Shown: positions 37,101 through 49,100 of the stretch, piece after piece
Numbering within the stretch: the stretch's first letter is position 1
Layout of the letters: each line of letters starts with the position of its first letter
Assembly: GCF_001039355.2 (NCBI RefSeq)
Contig: NW_019775400.1
Coordinates: forward strand, 71,757-135,756
DNA from: Lingula anatina
Taxonomy: Eukaryota > Brachiopoda > Lingulata > Lingulida > Lingulidae
DNA length: 64,000 bases
Direction of reading: 5' to 3'
Program-made: the position numbers and the translations under genes
The notes under the pieces: model-generated
Database searches by the model: none
Told to the model about the DNA's origin: nothing
The model's input: the letters and a program-made list of their open reading frames with translations, nothing else

Positions 37101-40100
37101 ACCAAGTGTGTTTAGTCTGCCATTAGTATGACAATCCATTTTTCTTCTCAAAAACGTCTGCCGGCCATTTTCCTCATTACATATTGTTAATGGAACTACT
37201 GCATATACATTTAATTGTTTTCATTCATTATAGTAAAGCTCACAAAGAACACATGACCAACCTTACCAAGCAGTTGCTGACCCAGGAAGGTTTGTCAATG
37301 GGATGGACAGATTTGATCATGACAAAAGCCACGAAAGTTGCTGAAGTGGTGAACCCTGACGTCAGACATGAGGGAGATGAGATGGATATAAGAGCTTATG
37401 TGCAGGTTAAAAAGGTATAAAAACAGCCTGAATTATTGCTGGAAAGAGTACTGTTTCATGTTTGTTAAAAATTACAGCTAAAATGTTTTCAAGTGTGGAA
37501 TTACAAGCTATTGAGTTAAGAATGGATGGAATGCAGAAGATAAAGTTTCATGGCACAAGCTCTGAATTACTATTCTTCTTGTTCATAGCTCATATATTTA
37601 TGACAAGATTTTAACATGTTTTTAAAGTCTTTTTAACAGTTTTTAAACGTTTTTATAATGTTTCATGCTAGAAGCAACCCTTAACTGCATCTTTTTTTTA
37701 TAAGCTTTAATAATTTTCCACATGGCCTAGGCACCACTTTTAGTGTTTATCATTGAAGATTTACTAGAAATGACACCTTACTTTCAGATACCAGGAGGGG
37801 AGAAGACAGATACCAAGATCTACCATGGTGTGGTGTGTAGTAAGAATATATCCCACAAGAAGATGCAGCACAGTATTAACAACGCTAAGATCCTGCTGCT
37901 CAGGTGCAGCATAGAATATCAGAGACGAGAGCAGAAGTTTTCCTCTTTAGAACCACAGATATTACAGGTAACACAATATTTAAAGTGAAGTACAAGGAAA
38001 ATTTTCCATAAAACCCCAATATTTATTTCATCAATGTTAATTTTCTGGATTTATTTTGGAATCGGGGTATTTGCCAAAAATTGTAAAAAAAAAAAAAATT
38101 CTCAAGAGGCTTGTCCCTGGGGACATCCCATATAGAGCTGCGCGGCCTCAGTGCTTGTATTTTTAGAATTTATTTTAAAGGTCCTTTTCCATTTCTGAAT
38201 GTAAGAGGCAATAACACTTATTATCTGTATGTACAACACTTTAAAATGTTACTTAATATCTTAACTGAAATCTGTCTGCCCTTGCCTTTTGCAGGAAAAT
38301 GAATTTATCAAGAACAATGTCTCAAAGATAGCGGCATGGAAGCCAGACTTACTGCTGGTAGAGAAATCAGTATCAAGGCTAGCTCAACAGTTTATCCTGG
38401 ATGAAGGCATAACTCTGGTTCTCAATGTAAAACCAGTGAGTGTGAAATTGTACTGTGTATGATTACCAGGGGCGGATCCAGAGATATTTTCTGACAGTCT
38501 TCCAAAATATCTTTGTTGATCCATCCTCTTTTTTGACCGTCTTCCGACAGAAAAAGTTTAATATCCGTCTATGTAAACTTGAAAATCTGACCGCCTAAAT
38601 CCGCCCCTGATTACCACATGTTTATAGAATGATTACCTTTGGATTAAAGCATCCTTGAATAATGGAAGTGATATGAGGTGCTTATTCTGAAAGCAATTTT
38701 ATCTTTATAGAGGAAAAACGACAAATGTAATAATATATTTCAAGTATTTGGTCCAGGTTTTTTTTTTTCGGGGTATATAATTTGTCACTCACTGTTGTCA
38801 TTTGAGTGATTTATTTAATATTTTCATTTAAATTGTGTGATTTCAGAGTGTGATGAAGAGGGTTGCCAGACTCACCCAGGCAGATATTGTCTCGTCTATT
38901 GATGGTCTTGTGAATAAGCCTACACTTGGAACTTGTAGAAATTTTAGAGTCCACACTCACTCCTTGCCAAAGGGTAGATTATTAATTTATATTTATATTT
39001 TTTATTATTTTCTCCTTCTGAGAGAAATAGATATTTTGATGTCAAGTCAACAATTGAAGAAAGTGTTCTTTTTTCTTTTTGTTTTAATTGAAACATGTCT
39101 TCTTGTAATCTTGTTTCATCTTGCATTGCATTGTTGTAATCTTGTTTCATCTTGCATTGCAAGATGAAACAAGATTACAACAAGACATGTTTCAATTTGC
39201 AATAATATGATAAAATACTATTCTTATGTAATAATATGATAAAATACTATTCTTCAAAATGTACAAATTCATCAAAACATTTCCAGGCTACAAGAAAACC
39301 CTGATGTATTTTGATGGCTGTCCAGCACATTTAGGTTGCACAGTGACACTGAGGGGGGCATCAGAACCCGAGCTGAAGAGGGTGAAAAATATTCTACAGT
39401 TCATCATCTATATTGCCTTCAACTCAAGATTGGAAATTTCCTTTCTCATGGATGAGTTTGCCATGCCACCCCCTGCCCCAGATGAGGTCCCCCTGGGGAT
39501 AGATGCCCTGGGGTCATCCCCAGAAAGTCCAGACAAAAAGTTTGAATTTAAAGAGCAGGGGAAGGAGAGTGAAAAAAGCCTTGAGTTCAAGCCACTCAGC
39601 AGTATAACTGTCTCAGAAGACAATGGGGAAGTGCATGCTGGGAAGGCACTTTCAGCATTCCCTCATCCTGACCTTGACCCCCAAATGGGGAAGCTGACAG
39701 ATATGTTGCAAAAAGAAATTGTTGAAGGTGACATTCCAGTTCTTCAGCTCACCAAACCCAAACCTGATGTCAGATCACAAGGTGGAAGTGGACACAGAGA
39801 TGCTAATCCAGCAAAGCGTTCTGCCAGTAAATCTCCTGTAAGGCAAACAAAAAATTCTAAATCTCCCAAACATGGAGATTCTGCACACGGTCATAATACT
39901 CTTGATGTTCAGAACAGCAGTGACAGTGGAAAAATATATAGTAGCAGTGGTTCAGAGAACAGTGAAGACAAACGTGGATCAACTTCGGCATCTGTGGTAC
40001 TGGATAAATCAGACCCCTTACAAACATACCAACAGACTGAAGATGACTCCATCTTTTTTACAACTGAACAAATGAAGGCAGAAACAATTAAACAGTCTCA

Positions 40101-43100
40101 GATTTTTAAGAAAACACTAGATGACATAATTCTGTCAGGATCGCCGTACTTGCGCTATGAGGTACCTTTCCTAGTGACAGAGGAAGGCCAGAATTGTGCC
40201 TCCAGAAAATATCTACAGAAGGATTTGTACTGGTCTGTACACTTGACCCCTGATGGTCACAAAAAACAGAGACAAAGGTTTGGTGACTTACAGACTCATT
40301 TTGAGGATGTATTTGGGATGAATGGTGTGGAGGTGGCTCCCCCTCACCAATTCTTGTTAGAAACGGTTGTCAAACCTGTTACAGATAGAGAGATGCAGGT
40401 TGGTTTTTTACATTCAACGTCACCATCATCATCTTCATTTAAAGCCGAAAGTGTTTCACTGATGAATAAAGGCTTCAATATGCTTCTTCCATTGTATTCT
40501 ATCTTAGGCTGCAGACTTCCATATTGGTTTCGTCTTAAGAAACTGAATTGGTATTTTAGTTTCTGCCACCTTGCTCATGGTGAATTTTAAACTATTTTAG
40601 CAGTACTAACTCAAAAACCAATTAATGTATCCAAGAATACTCAGAAGTTACCAGTGCACATTTTTGAGATTATGGTTAAAAAAAAATTTCACAAACATTT
40701 CCAGGGTCTGCTGGCAGACTTCAGGGCGACTGGTGGTAGAATCAAACCCATTTGTCCCCAAGAAAGCAAACTCCAGAAGACACACCGGAATGACCACATT
40801 GCACAAAGTACAGAACATAAAAATTCTGAAGTGGTCGGTGATTTGATTTGGGAGAAGAAGGTAACTTTTTGGGGTTTTTTTCTGTCATTTTATTATTGAT
40901 ATCAGTGATTACTTGGTCTGTGAATTATAATTTCACAAAATATGATTAAAAACTAATGGCATAAACTGAAATTTATTTTGAAAAAAAGCAACTTTTCTTA
41001 CATAAATTTAGGTTAGAATTAAAGTCATGCATTGTAATTTATCCTTTCCAGACTGACTGCTTGAACCCAGCTCTTCACCAGAGAATTGCTGTTTCCTTCT
41101 GCAGTTTCTCATATGTATCATCCAATACTCCGAATCATTGTGTATTTCCTTGGTAGGTTTGATGAAAACATAGAAATTAAATGTAAAACACTTTATTTGA
41201 AACAACAAAGATAACCTGAATATTTTATATTTATTCACATATGTGATTGTGATATCTTTTCCAATATTCTCAACAATTGTTGCATCAGTTTGAAGATTGA
41301 AGAGAACGTAGATCTTCATGCATTTGACAGAAATTTGTTTTTGTTATTATGCATATATCTATCATTATGTCTACCATTTATTTATGCTATTTATTTAGGG
41401 TTGTCAAAATGGCTTTTTATGGGAGGAATGACATCACATTAGGAGGCTTTCTTGAAAGATATTGTTTTAGGTGAGTTTCCAGCTTTATTATAGACATCTG
41501 TCGAATGAATCTTGCTTCTTTCCTGCTGGGAGACTTAGGCTGTGATCAGATTAAAAGTTATCTGTTCAGTATGATTAATCTGTCCCAGTGGGGATTTTCG
41601 CAAAGGTGCAGTCAGTGTAATCAGCTTAATTGTCTGGCATGCCTCCTCGTAACTAAGTTTTTTGGTAAAGTCCAGACTTTGTGGTCCATGATGTTGTTAT
41701 GTTGCTTTGAGAGATTGACGATTTAATTACCTGGCTATTACATATGATAGTCACATAAACAGGGATTTTTTTTATAGTTAAATAAAGTAGTATTTTATCT
41801 CTGCAGAGAGGCGTACAAGTGCCCCCATGAGAATTGCGGCACACCAATGGTGGACCACATCAGGCGTTTTGTCCACGGCCAGGGCTGTATCCAGATCACC
41901 ATGAGGAAGCTGGAACACAAACTGCCAGGGTTCACTGACACCATTCTCACATGGAGCTATTGTAATAAGTGCAAGCAGGTAGGTGGCACAGTGGCTACTC
42001 GTAGATTTTTAATATTTTGATTCTTTTTTTTTTTTTTTGCACTGTGGATAAGTGGTATAGACTGAAGTGAAGCTGGTTGCTAAAGGAATTTGTATTTTCA
42101 AATTTGTATCAGTTTGAAATGATCAGTCATATTTTACCATACGCAGTGTCATGGAAGTGAAATATTGTTTTGTCCATCGGACTCAAAATCTGATGAATAG
42201 AATGAAATGAAATTTAAATTGAAATGAATTTTATCAATGTGATTTCAGGCCAGCGCAGTGGTTCCTATAGCTTTAGAGACTTGGTCATTGTCGTTTGCTA
42301 AATACCTAGAGCTGCGTTTCCATGGTAACGTGTACACCCGACGCGATGCCCAGAAGTCGTGTACACACTCTCTCCACAGTGATCACTATCAGTACTTTGG
42401 TTTCAAACAGACTGTGGCATCTTTCAAGTAAGATAGCTATACATCAGCTATACATAGGAAAATGTTTTCTTTGATGTACAGTTCACAGTTGATCTGAACT
42501 TAACTAATACTTTTATGAAAGACTGTCAGATCGAGTTTGACATTCAACATTTTTGTTGCATTTTTCTCATATGATTTGGTTTGAAAGAGGATGATTAGTT
42601 CACAGTTGTTGCACACTTTTCACTGTTATTTAGCTTTTATCTTTGTAAAGGAGACTTATAAGCAGTACTTTTTATTGCCAATTTGCTAATTCAAACAATT
42701 TTGTCTTTTGCCAGTTTTATTTTTGTATTATATAAATTTTTTTCACATATTTGTGGATCGTAGCTTTATAATACATTGGAAGAGGCTATAAGATTTTATT
42801 TTATTATCATTTTTATTTGGGGGGGGGGGGTTCTGTAAACTATTTTGAGGCCTGTATGGATATGTTTATATGTATCTGTCTTGTCATCAACTATGTTCCT
42901 AAGAGTTCAGAAGTCTTTGATATATTTATGTTGTTATTTTTCTGGAAATTCTCAGATACAGTACTGTCAAGAACAAAGACATTGCGCTGCCACCTCTGAG
43001 GATCTGCTACGTGAAGGACTGTGGGTTTTGGGAAGAACAAACATTAAAATGGATGCCTGCAGTCAACTGGCACTACAAGACAAAGGAGGGACTCAAGAAA

Positions 43101-46100
43101 CTTTATCAAGAGTAAGTAAATGTAGTGGTCGTTGTACTCAAGCTTTGTTGAAATTTTAAGTTTATTCATAAGTATTGCTTTTGTGGTAAGGTTCAACTGG
43201 GTACAAGTGACATTTTTCATTAGAAAGAGAAAACCTGTTTATAAACGAATTTGTAGAATGAACTAAGATGTAATAAATTTTTCCATTGATGTAAGTGGAC
43301 TAGTATACAGGATTAGTGTCTTGTTATCAAGAAGGAAAAAAGATTTTGTATTTTTGAATTCAAATATATTTCAGTGGTCTTCAGGTGTTTGATTCTATAG
43401 TGCAATTACTGCATAAACTCCGCTTGGAAACTCAGTCAGATAAGCAAGCAGAGGTTGTTGAAAAGCATCTGGGGCAACAACAGGTAGTGTACATTATAAA
43501 ATTATTTTCAATAAGTAAAAGGATAACAATACCATCATGCACCTAAATATCAAAAATAGATTCTCATTCAAACACTGTGTACCATGTAAAGTTGATGTTA
43601 AAATAAGAATTTTGATTTTTTTGTTTTATTATTTTTTAAGAGGTGAAAATTAGTATAATATTAATCTTTTTATAACCTGCAGATTTATAACATTACTTCA
43701 CTTTATATAATTCTTTCAGAAAGACAAAGCTGACTTTCGAGAGAAAATGGAAAAGCTCTTCAAGCATTTTCCTGTGAACCAAGACATGGTTTCAGCAGAC
43801 AGCGTGATATCTGATGCCGCCATCTTGGAAGTGACGGATGGTATGGTCAGGATGAAGCAACTGGTGGCAGAGAATGTTTCAGATTGGAATACAAAGTAAT
43901 GGCCTTTTATTATCAGATGTTGTTGTGGTTTAATTTTTTTCATAATTTAAATACAACTTTATGGAATCCCTCAGCTGGCTCTCGCAGTTGTAATTTTTTA
44001 ATTATACACCCCACTGTGATAGATGTACATGATAATTTGTATTTTTTTTTTGCAGGATCTTAGAATTTCAACATCAACAAAAGAAAATGGAAAAAGAGAA
44101 GAACAAAAAGGATTCAATGCAGAAAAGTGGGAAAGAGTCCAACTCTGGCACCCCCAAGACTGGGAACAGCTCCCCCAGTAATGTGAGTGCTTTTGAAGAC
44201 TAAGATGCAAAATTTTGTTTGTTTATTTGTTTAGGATAACCTATTCAAATTGATTTAAGTAAGGCTAATCGACCCTTAAATTGGATTTTGAGTCAAACTG
44301 ATTTAATTTTTTTCATGTGACAAAATTTTAAACATTTTTGATTCTTGTCTGATGTATAAAGTCTTTACTTTTTTATTTAAATTGTTAAATAGTAATTAAA
44401 TGTGTGTAATATATATATTATTCAGGCATCAGGGGTTGAAAAGGTATCTTTGCCAACTGCGGAAAAAACTACAGTAGAGGAAGGTAAAAGAAAAAGAAAA
44501 AAAATTTTACATAAATTACATATGCATTTCCAAATGAAACTTTTAACTCGTGATTTAATTGATGTCATCTTATATTAAGAGTTTGAGATTTACTAAGGAA
44601 CTGAAAGTGTACTTCTTAGCTATTTATTAGTTACAAAATTTTCTTCTTTTAATGAATACTTTAACACTTGGCATGACTTATTTAAGATAAACAATAACCA
44701 ATTTTTATATATTGATAATATACTATTTGTGAACATAATCATGTGTATCACCTCATCCATACCTAAACTCTTTCTACTTCCCTAGCATGCTTATTTCTTA
44801 TTTTATACCAAAAAACAGTAGCTTTTCTCTCTCACCACTGAAGTATATCTCTTGCATGTTATAATGTATATGTATCCTGCTGATGAGGGAATTCTTAGTG
44901 TCTTGTTTTCAAATGCCTGGGATGGAGTATATGTTTGTTTGTTCCCCCATGTTTAAAGCCAGTGATTTTGTATGTGCATATAGCAGAATGATATCTTCCA
45001 CTTCACCAGGCTCTTATGATCCCTTGGCTGCATGGTGCTGTAATAATGTGTCCAAAGAGATGGAAGAAGCTATGAAAGATATCAGTAAGACTCCTGAGAG
45101 TAAGTGTGTGTGCTTTCTTGTGAAGTGCAGTTTTTGTTATTCATTTGTTTGCTTGTTTGTTTTGGTATTTGTTTGTATTTGTATATGTTTTGAAACCCAC
45201 GATGATGTGTCTCATGACGGTATAGTTATTATTGGTGAGTATTTTGTCACTGCTTAACCAGAGTCCTCCAAAAGCGACCCTTAAATCTAACCTGATTTTA
45301 ATTATTTGTAATAATTTATCCTGTCATTGACCAAGGAAGTATATTGAATATACATCCTTGCACTGACAAATTTAACCTTAGATATGACTCCATTACAGGA
45401 ACATGTACTCTTCTGGTAGCCAGATTTTATTCTTTGTCATATTGGTATATATTTCCAATTACTGGCAATCTGGGAATTGAAAAAAAATTACAAACTGAAG
45501 ACATGTCGTCTACATTATATTCTTTACATGGAATATGGAAGATTACTCCTTGTAATATAGTGTAAAGGTTACTGAAGACTGCTATAACATCATGTTTACT
45601 AGCCCCCTCCTTTTTCTTCACTGAGCAGGTTGTCTGCTTGTTACTTTCACTCTAAGCTTAAAGTTATTTTGCCAACTTTATTTTAGATTACCTAATCTCT
45701 GTTTTTGCACTTGTTTCTATCATCTTTTTACTTGAAATACTAAACTATGGATAATTGATATTACTTATACGTTTTAAACCTTTCAGTGCATGATTTTATG
45801 AATTCATTTTACCAGGGTACATTTATTTACACAGTTTTTCTGTCTTGATATTTTAGTTTACTTTGGTCCAGGATAAATTAGAAGAGATCCAGTTCAGTGG
45901 GAGAATTAGGACCATTATATTTATTTATTTATTTATTTTTATAAGAAGTGGTAATTGACTGAAATTTCAGACTGATAGTAAGATTGGACTGCAACATATA
46001 ATCCTGGATTGAAGTAAACTAAACCAGCCTCAACTGTCAACTTCAGTTCATTCTATTGTTACACGGGCCTTGGTATCATATTATATTACACTTACACCCC

Positions 46101-49100
46101 ATTTCCATAGATTAGATCGACCTACTTTAGATCGACCTAACTCCTTGGGGGTTCACGCTAAATAGCTGTCAGCCGGGCAGACACGAAAGTTAATTACCCT
46201 CTTACAGCTTGTAGTAGGCTGGACGGACATTTAAGTCGGATTATCTGAAACTAATCTAGTGAGACTCCCCGCGGGGATAGATCGATCTAAAATCTATGGA
46301 TATAGAGCCTTACACAAACCACCTGTAACTTTCAGTAACTTCAGGTTTGGAACTAACCACCTCTGCAGATAGTTATGTCTTTAGTGACAGCCCTGGGATA
46401 AATGCTGTGCTTCTCAGCCAGGCTCTGGATGGGGGCAGTGACCCTGCTCAGCCACCTGTGAACCCCATAGACAGTGGGTTTGTCGTCTGTCACTTTAGTA
46501 GTATTAATGGTAGGTGCTGTGTGGAGTAGATGGTTTTGATGGGTGGTGAGCAGATAAAGAGTCTGTTAAATGCTTGCATTGTGTAAGTCACATATATAAT
46601 TCACTTTCCATGACCATTTATTCTGTATAAATTCTGATATAATTTGATCTTCAAAATATTTTCATAGGTCAATCTACAACCGTTGTGAATCAGAAAAAAA
46701 AACAAGGCAGCAAAGCTGACAAATGTTTGGACATTATTTTCAAAAGCAACCTGCTTCTTTACTAAACAAATTCACTCAGTAGATTTAAAGTAAAGCAAAA
46801 CTATGGTTTGACAGTTATGGGGCGAAAGTCATGTGTCAGACAGCAATGGCGACAGCAACGGTGACAACGACAACATAGAAAGACAGACCAATCAAAATAT
46901 ATGCAGACACTTAAAGTATCTGTATATAAAAATGATTATTTGCAAATTGTTTGAAGTTTAGCTTGCAGACACAGGTACACCCACTGCCCCCACTGTCTTA
47001 GGGTATTTGGCAATTGCATTATATTTAAAAATTAAAATAAAAAAATTTAAAATCCTCATATTCTACATTGTGTTAAGAATTTTACTCTTTTTGCATGGAT
47101 ATCTTGTCATTTGGTGCATATGATGTTTGATCCAATATTGCTTTTATTTTCCAATGTTATGTGAATATTAAAATATATTTATTGTATTATATATGATTTT
47201 TTGCATACTGAAATCTGAAAACAGTTTTTAGATGTTGTAACATTTTAAAGGTGACATCTTTTACCCCTAACAATGAATTCCTTCACTGGAAACTGTTATT
47301 TGGAAGTTAAATTTTGCTGAGATCTATGGGCAAATGAATAGTCTTGTATATTTTGTAATTTATTTAAAAAAAACAGAAGCATCACGTTGATGCAGTAGGC
47401 CTGTTTGAATATTTCGTAATATCTTAACAGTATACTCATCTTAACAGTATACTTGTATCTCAACATAAATGTATTTATGCACATTTATTTTAACACTAAC
47501 CATAACTAGAGTTGAATTCTGTTTGTCTTAAATTTTTCTTTTGAGATTGGAAATATTACTTTTTGCAGGAAAAAAAACCCCATAGAATAGTGTATTATAA
47601 AAAGCAATTTTGTCTTTGCCATTTGTTTTAAATTAGTTGAGAAGATGTATCTGTCCTATTGATATTTTGTATACAAGTGTTATGCACTAATGTAAATGAT
47701 GCCTGTACATTCATTTCTAGATATTTTATATACTTTGCAGTAAAAGTGTCCTTAATATATCATACAAGAATTTAGATAGGTAGACATTTTTAAAGCAAAT
47801 TTTGGGCATTTCTTCTTTCTTATTTCTTTCAGCTCCTCGAGAAGTAATAATCGGCAAACCATCTGGTGAGGAGCGTGCCCCTGAAGCCACCATCTCCGCT
47901 GTCTCTGAACACAAGGGACACAGAAAGACAAAGTCTGCTGATGAGAGCAAGAATACGAGAGGTCAGAAATAATGATAACCAGATCCTCATTTATGATTTG
48001 AATAATCTCTTTTTTATTGCAGTCCCCTTTCTTTTCATTTGTATTTTTCATTTTTAATAACTTGACGAAGGAGGTACCTTCTTGGAATAGAGTTATTTAA
48101 GGCAACTCTGAGCAAATGTTGTTTATGTCTGTAGTAAATTTAATAACTTAGTATGCTGTCATCTTTTATGTTGTTTATTTGCATACTCAAATGTAAGGTA
48201 CTTGTACAGCGAACGTGGATTGAACTAGCTTTGTTGGTCTTTGAAATGGACTATTGTTGTTTATGTTATTTTCCATTTATATGTAACTTTGTGAAATTTG
48301 TTAATATTTGTTTGCTGTGGATCTTTATGTCTGTTCTGCTATGGTTGATAACAGATCTTATCTAAAGTATTGCCATACTGCCATCAGTTGAATTTTCATG
48401 GTGCCAGTGTGGGTGCGTGTGTTTGTGTGGATGTATGTGCATGCTTGCATTTTTCTTTTGGTTCGGATTTATAATTGTCATTCAATCTTATCTGTACATC
48501 ACATATGGAAGCAATTTTTCTCTTGTCTTCCAGCAGAGGGCGCAGAGAGAGGTAGCAAACAGGGAGGAGCCATGAAGAACATTATCACCAGTTTTCTGTC
48601 TAGTATTGGTCCAGTTCCCATACACAATCCATTGTAAGTAAACCTTGTGAGGAATTTCAGAACACAAGTTTGTTACATTTTTTTTCAAGGAAAAAAGATC
48701 GGTGCATTTTGTGACTACTGTAAAATTTGTAAGATAACAGGGCTACAAAAGAGACTTTACACCCTGGTCTATTATGTACTCTTTCTTTTGATTTTGAAGT
48801 CATATTGTTTATGCCCTTGACATGGTTTTTTCTTTCAGGATCACATCTTTTAGGAAGTTAATTTCAAAATATACTTAAAAAAAAAAAAAGATTTATAAAT
48901 AAGCATCACTATACGTACATATACACTATATATTGACAGGATTTCATTGTAGGCAAATGCATCACAAAAATGGTGATAACGTACGATACAAATGGAAACT
49001 TAAATTTGTAACAAGCAAATATAAGAATAAAACTAACACTACAGGGTCTTCATTAACTACTACTAGTATAAGGGCATCAGCTCTTGAAACAATTTCAACG

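Noticed and set aside
44883-45257. 124-codon plus-strand frame
   Set aside because: Only 45010-45099 behaves as a PIKFYVE exon with matching phases; the rest is intron.
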